NCBI GenBank assembly: GCA_965224065.1
Contig: CBDCYF010000005.1
Coordinates: forward strand, 1,178,001-1,242,000
Length of the DNA stretch: 64,000 nucleotides
Source: JAOTZA01 sp965224065
Lineage (GTDB): Bacteria > Acidobacteriota > Thermoanaerobaculia > Multivoradales > JAHEKO01
Reading direction: 5' to 3'
Shown: positions 48,474 to 58,227 of the stretch, piece by piece
Position numbering within the stretch: position 1 is the stretch's first letter
Layout: every line of letters starts with the position of its first letter
Translations under genes and position numbers: made by a program
The notes under the pieces: generated by a model
What the model was told of the DNA's origin: nothing
The model's input: the letters and a program-made list of their open reading frames with translations, nothing else
The model's database searches: none

Positions 48474-48683
48474 GCGGGCGGGGGCGAGCCCCGCCCCCCA
48501 CGTTCTCAGGACCGGTGGCCCGACGGCCGCCGAAGGCTATGGGTGCCTTCGGACCGTTTCGACTTTTGGGCGACGGGCGGGAGCAAGCCCCGCCCCTACA
48601 TTCTCGGGACCTGTGGCCCGCAGCCGCCAGAGCCCGTAGCTAGCTCTCGTTTTTGTAGAGGCCGGGCTTGCCCCGGCCCGTGA
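48474..48683. repeat. Three dispersed GC-rich hairpin elements
   Basis: Elements at 48474-48500, 48572-48600 and 48654-48683. The shared core is GGGCGGGGGCAAGCCCCGCC followed by CCTACA, a near-perfect palindrome; the third is inverted. Between them are loosely conserved spacers. This fills the 298-base interval between the DinB-like gene and addB, with no other gene visible. Confidence 0.75.
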
Positions 48684-48764
48684 CGCCATCGGGAGCGGAG
48701 TTGGACATCACTTCCCGGTTGACACTCCCCGGCGCGCGTGCTCGCATAGCCGTGGAGAAGCGCA

Positions 48765-51700
48765 TTGGATCAGTTGAGCATTCAGTGGGGTCCGCCGGCG
48801 GATCTGTGGGTGGGTCGCGGGCCGCTGGACGCCGAACGGCGGCTGCTCTCACAGCTCGACGAGCTGTTGCCCTCCAGCGAATCTAACGGTCCGATCCGAC
48901 CGGTCCTCCTCCTCGTTCCCTCGAAGAGCCTGCGGCTCCACCTGCTGGGCCGGATCGTCCAGCACCGCCGCGCCGCGGTGCTGGGGCTGGAGTGCCGGAC
49001 CCATCACGCGCTGGCCTTGACGCTTCTCGAGCGTGCTGGGTGCCCGTCACCTCGCGGCCCGGACCTGTTTCCGCTCTTTGCCCGGCGTTTGGCCGGCCGC
49101 GAAGGACCCCTCCGCGGAAGCCTCGACCATCTGCGTGACGGCTATTCGGCGGTGCTCGCCCCGGTGGCCGATCTGCTGGATGCCGGGATCGACCCGGCGC
49201 ACGTCGAAGCGCTCGAGGACGCCCTGACGAGCGAGACGGTCCCCACCTCGCGCCGTGGGACCGAGCGGGCACTCAGTCTGGTGAGAGTCGCCGCGGGCAC
49301 CGTCCACGAGCTTCGAAGACATGGCCTGTCGCGCACATCGATTCTTCTCCAACGGGCCGCCGAGGTCCTGGCGACGCGGCGTGGCGAGATCGACCACCTC
49401 CTCCCCTACCGCCACGTCATCGTGTACGGTTTCAACGACGCCACCGGCGTGACCACGGATTTTCTGCTCGGCACCTTGGGTGCACGTGGCGGCAGCTTCT
49501 ACCTCGAGAATCCCCCCGATCCGGCCGATCGCACCGGGCCCGACCCGGGGCTGAGCTTCTCGCGCTCGTTCCGCGAGCGGATCGAGACCGCCATACCGAG
49601 CGCCGAGGAGGAGAGCGGCGGACCTGGCACCGAGAAACAACAGGCACCGCCGCCTGCTATCGATTTCTTTCGCGCGCTCGGCGCCCAGGCGGAGGTCCGC
49701 GAAGTGGCGCAGCGGATCCGCGAGCTCCTCGAACGACAGAAGGAATCCGGGATCGCCGGCCCCGAACGGATCGGTGTCGTCGCGCGGCAGCTCGAGCCCT
49801 ATGTGGCCGCGATTCGAACCCAGTTCGACCGGCTGTGTATCCCGTTTTCCGGCCTGGCGCCCATCGGCCCGTTCGACCCTTCCTTCGGCCGTCTGCACGC
49901 ATTGCTCCAACTGCTGCGCGAGCGCGCCCGTACACCGGTGGAACGCTGGATCGACACCGCCGCGCTCGCCCGGATACCCGCAGAGCTCCAAGATCTGCTG
50001 GTGGGGTTTCGGGTGCTGGGCGCCGCCCGCCTTCAGGATGCCGCGGAGCTCAGAATCGACGCCATCGTCGAGCGCGGCGGTCTTCGCTTGCCCGTCCGGA
50101 CGGGGCTAGAGGGACAGCCGGTCGAGGGCGAATCTCCGGACACCGAACGAGCCGATCGCAGGTCGCGGGCGACGCCCCGTTGGCTCGACGCCGGGCTGCT
50201 GTCACAAGCCGTCGAGGCTGCTCGGGCGACCCGCGAGCATTTCGACACCTGGCCGGGTCGCGCCCCGGCGTCCGAACACGCCGAGCAACTCTCGCATCTG
50301 CTGCGCGACATTCTTGCCTGGCCCGACCGGCAGCCCGAAGACCGCGCGCTCCTCGCCGAGCTGGAGCGCGCACTGGGGGTCCTGCCGGCCGATCTGGAGC
50401 TCGACGCCGAAGAGGTCTTTCTCTTTCTTCGACTCGAACTCCAGAAGACGGGTCAAACCGCGCTGGGCGGCCGGGGCGGCGGTGTCCAAGTCCTCGACGT
50501 CATCGAAGCCCGCTCGCGCACTTTCGACCATCTGTTTCTTTTGGGGCTCAACCGCGGCAGCTTTCCGCGATCGGTCGAGGAGGACCCGCTGCTTCCCGAT
50601 CCGTTGCGTCACGTCCTGGGCCGGAGCGGTTTTGGCGTGTTGCCCGATCTGCCGGTCAAGAAAAAGGGATTCCACGAGGAACGATATCTCTTTGCGCAGC
50701 TCCTCTCGTCCAGCCCGCGCGTCACGATCTCCTGGCAGGAAGTGGACGAGCAGCAAAACCTGCGAGCCGTATCGCCCCTGGTCGAACGGCTCCGACTGTC
50801 GGGCGAATTCAGGGAGGGAGACCAACCGGAGATCCCGACCGCCAGGCCCGTGTTCTCTCCGAGCGATGAAGAGCTCGGCCGGCCACGGCCGGCCTACGAG
50901 GTCGCCGTCCTGGCCGGTATCGGGGTCGGCCACGGACGGCCGGGCGAGCGTGGAATCTACGGGCCGGCGCTGGAAACGGCTCTCGGCGCCGCTGCCGCCG
51001 GTGCCGCTGGTGCCGCCGGACGCGAGGCGGTGGAAGCTCGCCTGAGAATTCTCGACGAACTGGACCCACCGCTTTCCGGCGGAGCCGGTGCCGCTCCTAG
51101 TCCCTATTTTGGCTTTGTCGGCGAGCTCCCCGCAGAGCGAGCCCTCTACGTCACCGCTCTCGAAGGCCTGGCCCGCTGCCCATGGCGGCATTTCCTCCAG
51201 CGAATGCTGTGGATCGAGCCCCTTCCCGACCCGCTCGAGACGGTCCCGGGGATCGAGGCCCTCTACGTCGGCCAGGTGGTTCACGATGTGCTCGAGCAAA
51301 TCGTCCGGACCGGGCTGGCGGGAGCCCCCCAGAGTTGGGACGAGGCGCTCGACAGCCCCGGGCAAATCCTCTCGTGGCCGGAGCCCAGCGAGCTCGAGTC
51401 GCTGGTGCTGCGCAAGGCTCGCGCGGTGGTCTTGCAACGCAACTTGGGACTCCCGGGTCTCGATCGCGCGCTGGCGCGGGCGACATCTCCCCACTTGCAG
51501 GTGGCGCGTCGCGAAGACTGGCCCGCCGGCACGAGCCGAGCGCCGATTGTGGCCGCCGAGATCGAGGGGCGGCTGCCACTCCCCCATCCGGGCTCGGTGC
51601 CACGCGAGATCCTCTTTCGCGCCGATCGGATGGACCGCAGCCGCGGCGAGGGCAATGACGGCTTCACCTTCACCGACTACAAGACCGGCCGCTGGAGCCC

Positions 51701-52196
51701 CGGTAAGGGCAGCTCGGCCAGCGCCGGCCGGCGCCTGCTCAACGCGGTGCGCGAAGGCGAATGGCTGCAAGCCGCCGCCTATGCCCTGGCCGCCCGAACC
51801 GGGGACGATCGCGGACGCTATCTTTTTCTGAACCCGCTCTTTGACGACGACGCCGGCCGCGTTTTTTCGGTCTCGGCCGGACAGGAGCGCTTGATCGACC
51901 ACTTCGCCCGCGCGGTGTCGGCGCTGGTGAGCGTATGGGACGCGGGCGCGCTCTTCCCGCGACTGCTCAACTGGCGGGGTGACAAAGAGCCCGCTTTCTG
52001 CTCGTTCTGCGATGTCTCCGACGCCTGCATTCGGGGTGACTCCGGGGCGCGGCGGCGGCTGCGCGCCTGGGTCCAAGACCAGGCCGCCCCCGAATCCGAC
52101 ACCTCGCCCGAAGGAGCCGCGGCCGTCGCGGCGTGGTATCTCGAGCGCCCCGAGCCACGCCGATCCGCCCGCCGGTCCGGCGGAAAATCGCGATGA
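48765..52196 (+). CDS. AddB-type subunit of an AddAB helicase-nuclease
   Basis: An 1143-residue protein starting at TTG with GGAGAAG six bases upstream. The N-terminal region lacks a Walker A motif. The superfamily-1-like core is recognisable in VQVLDVIEARSRTFDHLFLL and the GSFPRSVEEDPLLPD segment. The C-terminus is a PD-(D/E)xK nuclease (FTFTDYKTGRWSP) surrounded by four cysteines that should bind a [4Fe-4S] cluster: LARCPWRHFLQRM upstream, then FCSFCDVSDACI. With AddA it resects double-strand ends for RecA loading. The stop overlaps the addA start (ATGA). Confidence 0.85.
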   Translation: MDQLSIQWGPPADLWVGRGPLDAERRLLSQLDELLPSSESNGPIRPVLLLVPSKSLRLHLLGRIVQHRRAAVLGLECRTHHALALTLLERAGCPSPRGPDLFPLFARRLAGREGPLRGSLDHLRDGYSAVLAPVADLLDAGIDPAHVEALEDALTSETVPTSRRGTERALSLVRVAAGTVHELRRHGLSRTSILLQRAAEVLATRRGEIDHLLPYRHVIVYGFNDATGVTTDFLLGTLGARGGSFYLENPPDPADRTGPDPGLSFSRSFRERIETAIPSAEEESGGPGTEKQQAPPPAIDFFRALGAQAEVREVAQRIRELLERQKESGIAGPERIGVVARQLEPYVAAIRTQFDRLCIPFSGLAPIGPFDPSFGRLHALLQLLRERARTPVERWIDTAALARIPAELQDLLVGFRVLGAARLQDAAELRIDAIVERGGLRLPVRTGLEGQPVEGESPDTERADRRSRATPRWLDAGLLSQAVEAARATREHFDTWPGRAPASEHAEQLSHLLRDILAWPDRQPEDRALLAELERALGVLPADLELDAEEVFLFLRLELQKTGQTALGGRGGGVQVLDVIEARSRTFDHLFLLGLNRGSFPRSVEEDPLLPDPLRHVLGRSGFGVLPDLPVKKKGFHEERYLFAQLLSSSPRVTISWQEVDEQQNLRAVSPLVERLRLSGEFREGDQPEIPTARPVFSPSDEELGRPRPAYEVAVLAGIGVGHGRPGERGIYGPALETALGAAAAGAAGAAGREAVEARLRILDELDPPLSGGAGAAPSPYFGFVGELPAERALYVTALEGLARCPWRHFLQRMLWIEPLPDPLETVPGIEALYVGQVVHDVLEQIVRTGLAGAPQSWDEALDSPGQILSWPEPSELESLVLRKARAVVLQRNLGLPGLDRALARATSPHLQVARREDWPAGTSRAPIVAAEIEGRLPLPHPGSVPREILFRADRMDRSRGEGNDGFTFTDYKTGRWSPGKGSSASAGRRLLNAVREGEWLQAAAYALAARTGDDRGRYLFLNPLFDDDAGRVFSVSAGQERLIDHFARAVSALVSVWDAGALFPRLLNWRGDKEPAFCSFCDVSDACIRGDSGARRRLRAWVQDQAAPESDTSPEGAAAVAAWYLERPEPRRSARRSGGKSR

Positions 52197-55100
52197 GCAA
52201 AAAAACGACTCGGGACGCCGAGGCGCGAGACCGCGAAGCGAGGCGGGCGGCGCAATCGACCTTCGATCGCCCGCTGGTGCTCGAAGCGGGCGCCGGTACC
52301 GGGAAGACGACGACCCTGGTGTCACGGATCCTGGCTTGGCTGCTCGGGCGCGGCTGGCACGACGCCCAAGACGAGTCTTCTCGCCAAGAATCGGACGCGG
52401 ATTCGAATCGACTGGACGAGATCGCCGCCACAGCCCTAGACGGCGTGGTTGCGATCACCTTTACCGAGGCTGCGGCGGCCGAGATGGCCGGGCGGTTGGC
52501 CGAACGATTGGCCGAGATCGCGCGCCACGGCAAGATCGACCCGCGCTGGCTGGACGTTTCGCTGCTCCCGGGCGAGCCGGATCCGGCCGAGCTGTCGGAT
52601 CGCGCCCGGGCGCTCCTCGGGAGTCTCGAACGGCTCACCATCTCGACGGTCCACGCCTTTTGCAATCTCCTGCTGCGGCGCCACGCCCTGTCGCTGGGCC
52701 TCGATCCCGCGTTTGAGATCGACGCCCGCGAAACCCTGCTCGAAGACGTGGCGCGAGAGGTGGTGGAGCGAGCCACCCGCGAAGCGTACGCGCGGGAGGA
52801 GAGCTCTCCGCTGCTCGAGCTGGCGGCCGTCGGCCTCGGCCCGCGCCGGCTGGTAGAGGCGCTGTCGCGATTCACCGCCGAGGGCACACCGGCGTCGGTG
52901 CTGGCGGAAAGCACTTTCTCCGACCTCGAAGTCGCCGGCCTGGCCAAAGAGCTGAAGGGAGATTGCGGGGATCTGCTCGCGGTGGGAGCCGAGGCCTTCC
53001 GCTCCATCGGCGCCACCGACCGTCCGCGGCGCATCGCCGCGGCCCTGGAGGCGACCCTGGAGCTCCTCGAGAAGCTCCCCAAGGACGGGCAGGAGGCGGC
53101 CGCTCGGTTGTGCACCGGTCTGGCCGAGGTCTGGGAGCGGCCGTTGCTCGACCGCCTGAGCGACTGGAGCAAGGACCGGTTCGGGGTCGCGGAGACCAAC
53201 GCCGTGGGCGAGGACCGGGCGCAGATCTCGGAGCTCGCCGGCCGGCTCTCGCATCTCGGCCACCTCACCCGCGTCGATCCAGCCCTGGTCGAGTTGGCCC
53301 GCTCCGCCCTCGGGCCGCTACTCGCCGAGGTCCAGAACGAGCTCCAGGCCCGCGGCATCGCCACATTCCAGGATTTACTGGTGCTGACACGACGCCTGCT
53401 GGCCAATTCAAGGGTGCGCTCGCTCGAGCGGCGACGGATTCGTCAACTGCTGGTGGACGAGTTCCAGGACACAGACGAGATCCAGTGCGAGATCGTCGCC
53501 TCCCTGTCCCTGGACGGCCCGGCGGAAGAGCGTCCCGGCCTGTTTGTGGTCGGTGATCCCAAACAGTCGATCTACGCCTGGCGCAACGCCGACCTGGCGG
53601 CCTACGAGGGCTTTGTCCAGAAGGCCCTTACCGAAGGCGGCGAGCGCTTCGCGCTGGTACGCAACTTCCGCTCCGCGCCGGCCATCCTGGCCGAGGTCGA
53701 CCGGGCGATCGCGCCGGTGATGCGGGAAGAGCGCGGCACCCAGCCGCCTTTCGAACCGCTGCTCCCCGGGAAAGGCGACCGGGCGATTGACGGGTACGAC
53801 GACCGCACCCGTGGACCGGTCGAGTACTGGCTCTCATGGGACCAGGACGCCATCGCCAAGGGCCGCACCCGGACCGCGCGCGCCGCCGAGATCGAGGCGC
53901 AAGCCATCGCCGACGACATCCTGGGGCTGCGCCACGAGCACAAACTGCCGTGGAATGAGTTTGCGCTGCTTTTTCGGAGCACCAACCGCCTCGACGACTA
54001 TCTGGAAGCGTTCCGAGCTGCCAGCATCCCCTTTGTGGTCACCAGCGACAAGCAGTACTACCGGCGGCGCGAGGTGATCGAGGCCGCCGCCCTGGTGCGC
54101 GCCGTGGTCCTCCCGGTGGACCACGTCGCGCTCTTGACCTTTCTTCGCTCGGTAGCGGTCGGAGTGCCCGACGCGGCGCTGATGCCGCTCTGGCGGCAGG
54201 GGCTTCCCGGGCTGTTGACCGAGCTCGACGGGCCGGAAGACGTGGAGCTGCTGGAGCGGATCGACACCGCGATCGACGCCGCCGTCCAGCAGATGCCGGC
54301 GGATGTCCCCGGCCTCCAGCGGATCTCGGGCTGGGACGCCGTCTTGCGAGGCGCCGTGCGCTCGCTGGCCGAGCTGCGCCGGTCGGTCAGGACCGACCCG
54401 ATCGACCGCTTTGTCGAACGGCTGCGGACCACTTTGCTGGTCGAGGCCCTGGAGGCGGCCCGCTATCTAGGCGCCTACCGGGTCGCCAACCTCGAGCGGT
54501 TCTTCCGCCGGTTGGAGGAAGCGCTCGCCGAGGGCCACGGGGAGATCCAGTCGGTGCTCAGGGCGCTGCGCCGGAGCGTCACCGAAGCGCGTGAAGACGA
54601 GGAGGCGCTGCCCAAGGAAGCCGCCGAGAACGCGGTCCAGATCATGACCATCCACAAGGCCAAGGGCCTGGAGTTCGGCCACGTCTATGTCGTCCAATTG
54701 CACGGCGGCTCGCGTCAAAGCGAACACGATCCCAACGACGCCGATCGGCGCGTGCCCACGGACGGACCCCGCCAGTACGTTCTCTTCAACGGCCCGAGCT
54801 TGCGCTGGGACCGGGTCGAGAGCGAGCGAGTGAGGATCGCCGCGGCAGAACAGGTGCGCACTCTCTATGTCGCCATGACCCGCGCGCAACAGCGTCTGGT
54901 ACTGGTGGGAAACTGGTCCAAGATCCCCAAGCCGCACTCGGGAGTCGGCGTGCCGGCCCATCTGAAGCTGCTCACGCACCGGGCGCCGTTCCCAAAGAAA
55001 ATGGCGCAGCTCGCCTCGGCCGTCGAAGACCCGGCCGCCGGCTTCACCGACGAGCACGGGGTGTTGTGGAAGATCCCCGACTTGGCTCCGGGCGCGGACG

Positions 55101-55825
55101 TGACCGAGCGCCTGGCCGAGACGACGGCTGCAATGCCCTCGGCCGAGAACCTACGGCAGTGGTCACGCGAGCTCGAGGAGCTCGGCGCGCAGGCGACGCG
55201 CCGGATGGAGCGGCCGCTGGTGGCGGCGGCCACCGAGATCGCCCAGCATGAGCTCGAAGCTGCGACTTCGGAGGACATCGGCGACCGGGGCCTGTCACGC
55301 CTCGCGTCTCAGACCGTCGGCCAGATCATTCACCGGGCCCTCGAGACCTGGGATTTCGAGCGCCCGATCGAAGACGAGTGGAAACGCCAGGGCGAGCGGA
55401 TCGATGGCGCGCTTGGCGGGCAGCTTACGGGAGACATGCTCGAGCGCTCTCGGGCCTTCGCTTCGGAGCTCCTGGAGCGGATGCGCGCCGGAAAGCTGCT
55501 GACGCGCCTGGCCGGCTCGGCATCGGACATCGCCGCCCGCGAGCTGCCCCTGCTGGCGCCACCACCGGTCCGCGAACAAGATCCGGTCGCCGCGGTAACC
55601 GGCACGATCGATCTGCTGCTGCGCAACGACCGCGACCGGCCCATCATCGTGGACTACAAAACGGATCCCCTCGAGGAGGAAACCGGGATCGCCGAGCGCG
55701 CGGCGGTCTACGCACCCCAGCTCGAGATCTACCGTCAGGCGGTCCAAAGCGCTCTTGAGCTTCCCTCGCCTCCCCGGGCCGAGCTGTGGTTTTTGTGGCC
55801 GGATCGGGCGTGGGTTCTCGAATAA
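52193..55825 (+). CDS. AddA-type UvrD-family helicase-nuclease
   Basis: A 1210-residue protein; the ATG overlaps the AddB stop by four bases, deciding the start. Helicase motifs in order: Walker A EAGAGTGKTTTLV, AITFTEAAAAEMAGRL, LLVDEFQDTDEIQ, VVGDPKQSIYAWRNAD, LVRNFRSAPAIL, IMTIHKAKGLEFGHVY and TLYVAMTRAQQRLVLVG. The C-terminal nuclease has PIIVDYKTDPLEE. It translocates 3'-to-5' and cuts one strand; with AddB it replaces RecBCD. Length matches AddA of other bacteria. Confidence 0.9.
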   Translation: MSKKTTRDAEARDREARRAAQSTFDRPLVLEAGAGTGKTTTLVSRILAWLLGRGWHDAQDESSRQESDADSNRLDEIAATALDGVVAITFTEAAAAEMAGRLAERLAEIARHGKIDPRWLDVSLLPGEPDPAELSDRARALLGSLERLTISTVHAFCNLLLRRHALSLGLDPAFEIDARETLLEDVAREVVERATREAYAREESSPLLELAAVGLGPRRLVEALSRFTAEGTPASVLAESTFSDLEVAGLAKELKGDCGDLLAVGAEAFRSIGATDRPRRIAAALEATLELLEKLPKDGQEAAARLCTGLAEVWERPLLDRLSDWSKDRFGVAETNAVGEDRAQISELAGRLSHLGHLTRVDPALVELARSALGPLLAEVQNELQARGIATFQDLLVLTRRLLANSRVRSLERRRIRQLLVDEFQDTDEIQCEIVASLSLDGPAEERPGLFVVGDPKQSIYAWRNADLAAYEGFVQKALTEGGERFALVRNFRSAPAILAEVDRAIAPVMREERGTQPPFEPLLPGKGDRAIDGYDDRTRGPVEYWLSWDQDAIAKGRTRTARAAEIEAQAIADDILGLRHEHKLPWNEFALLFRSTNRLDDYLEAFRAASIPFVVTSDKQYYRRREVIEAAALVRAVVLPVDHVALLTFLRSVAVGVPDAALMPLWRQGLPGLLTELDGPEDVELLERIDTAIDAAVQQMPADVPGLQRISGWDAVLRGAVRSLAELRRSVRTDPIDRFVERLRTTLLVEALEAARYLGAYRVANLERFFRRLEEALAEGHGEIQSVLRALRRSVTEAREDEEALPKEAAENAVQIMTIHKAKGLEFGHVYVVQLHGGSRQSEHDPNDADRRVPTDGPRQYVLFNGPSLRWDRVESERVRIAAAEQVRTLYVAMTRAQQRLVLVGNWSKIPKPHSGVGVPAHLKLLTHRAPFPKKMAQLASAVEDPAAGFTDEHGVLWKIPDLAPGADVTERLAETTAAMPSAENLRQWSRELEELGAQATRRMERPLVAAATEIAQHELEAATSEDIGDRGLSRLASQTVGQIIHRALETWDFERPIEDEWKRQGERIDGALGGQLTGDMLERSRAFASELLERMRAGKLLTRLAGSASDIAARELPLLAPPPVREQDPVAAVTGTIDLLLRNDRDRPIIVDYKTDPLEEETGIAERAAVYAPQLEIYRQAVQSALELPSPPRAELWFLWPDRAWVLE

Positions 55826-55830
55826 CCATT

Positions 55831-56087
55831 GGCGGGCGGGGGCAAGCCCCGCCCCTACAGACCTGAAACGGCCGTCGCCCTGGCCACCGTTGGGCCGACG
55901 CTGAACGGCCACCGGGTACAGGACCCGTAGGGGCGGGGCTTGCCCCCGCCCACCGAGAATTGAAGCGGCCGTCGCCCCTGGCCGCCGTTGGGCCGACGCT
56001 GAACGGCCACCGGGTGCAGGACCCGTAGGGGCGGGGCTTGCCCCCGCCCACCGAGAATTGAAGCGGCCGCCGCCCCTGGCGGCCGTT
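55831..56087. repeat. Tandem array of the hairpin repeat, 98-base unit
   Basis: Two full 98-base units, 55892-55989 and 55990-56087, differ by few bases. Each contains GTAGGGGCGGGGCTTGCCCC followed by CGCC, then GAATTGAAGCGGCCG. A preceding partial unit has its hairpin core at 55831-55859 in opposite orientation. The array lies between addA and the sulfotransferase gene and ends just before the TAGTCT promoter box. Confidence 0.85.
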
Positions 56088-56096
56088 GGGCCTTGC

Positions 56097-56102
56097 TAGT
56101 CT
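56097..56102 (+). promoter_or_regulatory. Leaderless-type -10 box of the sulfotransferase gene
   Basis: TAGTCT, six bases, then ATG 56109; no ribosome site. Confidence 0.45.
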
Positions 56103-56108
56103 CGGCCG

Positions 56109-57077
56109 ATGGTTCGAGAGACCCAAAGACCGATCTTTGTCATCAGTTCCGGGCGCGCCGGCTCGACCCTGCTGGCGCGGATGATCCAGCGACACCCCGA
56201 TCTGCTCTGTGTCTCGGATCTCTTCGAGCCGGTCGGTAAGGAGCCTTACTTCGATCGCGCCACGCGGATCGACGGCCGGGAGTTTTTTGCCACCCTCAGC
56301 CGCCCATCCCTGCCGCAGCGAATCGACTACTGGCGCAAGCAGCCCACCGGCGAGCTGCTGTTCCTGCACCCGGACGACGAGATGGTGTCGCTTCTCACCA
56401 GCTATGCCCTGCCGTTCCTGGATGTAGATGATCCCATGGCGCTCTTTTCCGAGCTGCAAAACGCCGTCGAGCTATTCGACGTTGACGCCCCGGCCAACCA
56501 CCTGGTGCGCACCTTCGACTGGCTGCGCGATCGGTTCGGCTGCCAACTCTGGGTCGAGCGGACCGGGGGCTCTCTGCCTCACGCCGAGAAGATCGTCCAA
56601 ACCTGGCCGGAGGCCAAGATCGTTCACAACTACCGCGACTGTCGGGAAACCGCGATCTCGATGATGACCGGTTCGTTCTTCCGGCTCTATCTCGAGCTGG
56701 AGAAGAACCCAGAGCTCGGCGAGTGGGATTCGGACCACATGCCCCCGATCGAGGAGATGGGGTCGATGCTCAACCGCTGGATTGTGGACGCGGCGCCCGC
56801 TCTCGAGAGCGTGCCGGCCGACCGACGGCTGGATCTCGCGTTCGAGGATCTGTGCGCCAAGCCCGAGGCGGTCTTGCTCGGGTTGACCGAGTTTCTGCTC
56901 GAGCGGCCGGCCTCGGCGCAAGATCGGGACTGGGCGCAGCGCCAGGCCGCGCGCATCAAGCCTCCTCCCTCGCGCTTTGCGGACCTGCCGCCCGAGGAGC
57001 AGTTGCGTCTCGAACAAGCTTGCGGCGATGCGCTCGACACACTCGGCTATCGGCCGAGCGCTCTGGCCTTTTCCTGA
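56109..57077 (+). CDS. Sulfotransferase family protein
   Basis: A 322-residue protein. The 5'-phosphosulfate loop is FVISSGRAGSTLLARMI near residue 12, and the 3'-phosphate motif is KIVHNYRDCRETAISMM around residue 180. No signal peptide or membrane helix is present, so it is cytoplasmic. It would transfer sulfate from PAPS to a sugar, lipid or amine. The downstream PLP-enzyme gene overlaps by one base (TGATG). The acceptor is unknown. Confidence 0.85.
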   Translation: MVRETQRPIFVISSGRAGSTLLARMIQRHPDLLCVSDLFEPVGKEPYFDRATRIDGREFFATLSRPSLPQRIDYWRKQPTGELLFLHPDDEMVSLLTSYALPFLDVDDPMALFSELQNAVELFDVDAPANHLVRTFDWLRDRFGCQLWVERTGGSLPHAEKIVQTWPEAKIVHNYRDCRETAISMMTGSFFRLYLELEKNPELGEWDSDHMPPIEEMGSMLNRWIVDAAPALESVPADRRLDLAFEDLCAKPEAVLLGLTEFLLERPASAQDRDWAQRQAARIKPPPSRFADLPPEEQLRLEQACGDALDTLGYRPSALAFS

Positions 57078-58168
57078 TGGCACGTCTTTTGGACATCCCC
57101 ACCCCGGCACTGGTTCTGGATCGCGACAAGCTCGACGCCAATCTCGAGCGCATGGCGCGCAAAGCCGAGCGGCTCGGAACCTCGTTGCGGCCACACATCA
57201 AGACCCACAAGTCGATCGAGATCGCAGAGCGGCAGCGCGACCTCGGCGCGCGCGGCATTACCGTCTCCACCCTGCACGAGGCGAAGATCTTCGCGGCCTT
57301 CGGTTTTGACGACATTACCTGGGCCTTTCCGCTGATCGTCGGCCGGGCAAAGGAGGTCGGCGAGCTGGCCGAGCGGCTGACCCTGCGGGTCCTGGTGGAC
57401 AGCGCCGAAGCCGTTGCCACGCTCGAGAACCTCGGCGTGCCGGTCCACGTCTGGCTCAAGGTCGACTGCGGCTACCATCGGGCCGGAGTCGACCCGTCGT
57501 CGCCCCAGGCCACCGAGCTGGCGGAGCGTCTCTCCTCCAATTCGACCCTGATCTTCGACGGCCTGCTGACTCACTCGGGCCACGCCTACCAGGCCGACTC
57601 CCCGGCGGATCGGTTGGCGGTCGCCGAACAAGAGCGCGACGTTATGACCGGACTCGCCGGGCGATTACGAGACGGCGGAATTCGAGTCCCCGCGGTTTCG
57701 GTGGGATCGACTCCAGCGATGGCGGTGATCGAGGACCTCACCGGAATCGATGAGGTGCGGCCGGGAAACTACGCTCTCTATGACTACATGCAGGTCGACC
57801 TGGGGTCGTGCGAGACCTCGGACTGCGCCGTGACCGTGCTGACCAGCGTGGTCTCGCGCGGAGCCGGCCACAGCGTCGTAGACGCCGGCGCCCTGGCGCT
57901 GTCCAAGGACGCTGGGCCGCCGGACGAGCGAGGCCACGTCTTTGGTCGCTTTTTCTACGACTACCCGGGTGGGCACCTGTCGGACGATGTCTTCCTGACC
58001 TCGCTGTCGCAGGAGCACGGAATCGTCAACCAGGCGATGCCGGTGGGAACGCGGCTGCGTCTGCTACCCAACCACTCGTGTCTGACGGTGGCGCAGTTTG
58101 ACGAATACGTCGTGGCCGAAGGCGAAGAAGTGGTCGACCGCTGGCGAATACGCCGCGGACGCGGCTAG
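57077..58168 (+). CDS. DSD1-type PLP enzyme (D-threonine aldolase / D-serine dehydratase-like)
   Basis: A 363-residue alanine-racemase-fold enzyme. It starts DIPTPALVLDRDKLDANLER, and the PLP lysine is in LRPHIKTHKS. THSGHAYQ and VSVGSTPAM bind the cofactor phosphate. The C-terminal domain has LLPNHSCLTVAQFD, whose His and Cys bind the metal in D-serine dehydratase and D-threonine aldolase. A longer frame upstream is only antisense-frame noise inside the sulfotransferase gene. It acts on a D-amino acid or beta-hydroxy amino acid; which one cannot be told. Co-transcription with a sulfotransferase is unusual. Confidence 0.88.
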   Translation: MARLLDIPTPALVLDRDKLDANLERMARKAERLGTSLRPHIKTHKSIEIAERQRDLGARGITVSTLHEAKIFAAFGFDDITWAFPLIVGRAKEVGELAERLTLRVLVDSAEAVATLENLGVPVHVWLKVDCGYHRAGVDPSSPQATELAERLSSNSTLIFDGLLTHSGHAYQADSPADRLAVAEQERDVMTGLAGRLRDGGIRVPAVSVGSTPAMAVIEDLTGIDEVRPGNYALYDYMQVDLGSCETSDCAVTVLTSVVSRGAGHSVVDAGALALSKDAGPPDERGHVFGRFFYDYPGGHLSDDVFLTSLSQEHGIVNQAMPVGTRLRLLPNHSCLTVAQFDEYVVAEGEEVVDRWRIRRGRG

Positions 58169-58227
58169 TGATTCCTACCCCGTGAGGGTGGGAGGGGGAA
58201 CCAGGGAGAGGGGGGCGATGCGATCGC

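Noticed and set aside
50202..52325. A 707-codon frame antisense to addB
   Set aside because: The plus strand has the nuclease and cysteine motifs; the antisense product has no recognisable domain.
48765..55825. Phage-defence system rather than AddAB
   Set aside because: Gene order, overlaps, helicase motifs, nuclease motifs and cysteine pattern all fit housekeeping AddB-AddA; no extra defence genes adjoin.
55831..56087. CRISPR array
   Set aside because: The repeated unit is 98 bases, directly adjacent without variable spacers, and palindromic; no cas genes are present.
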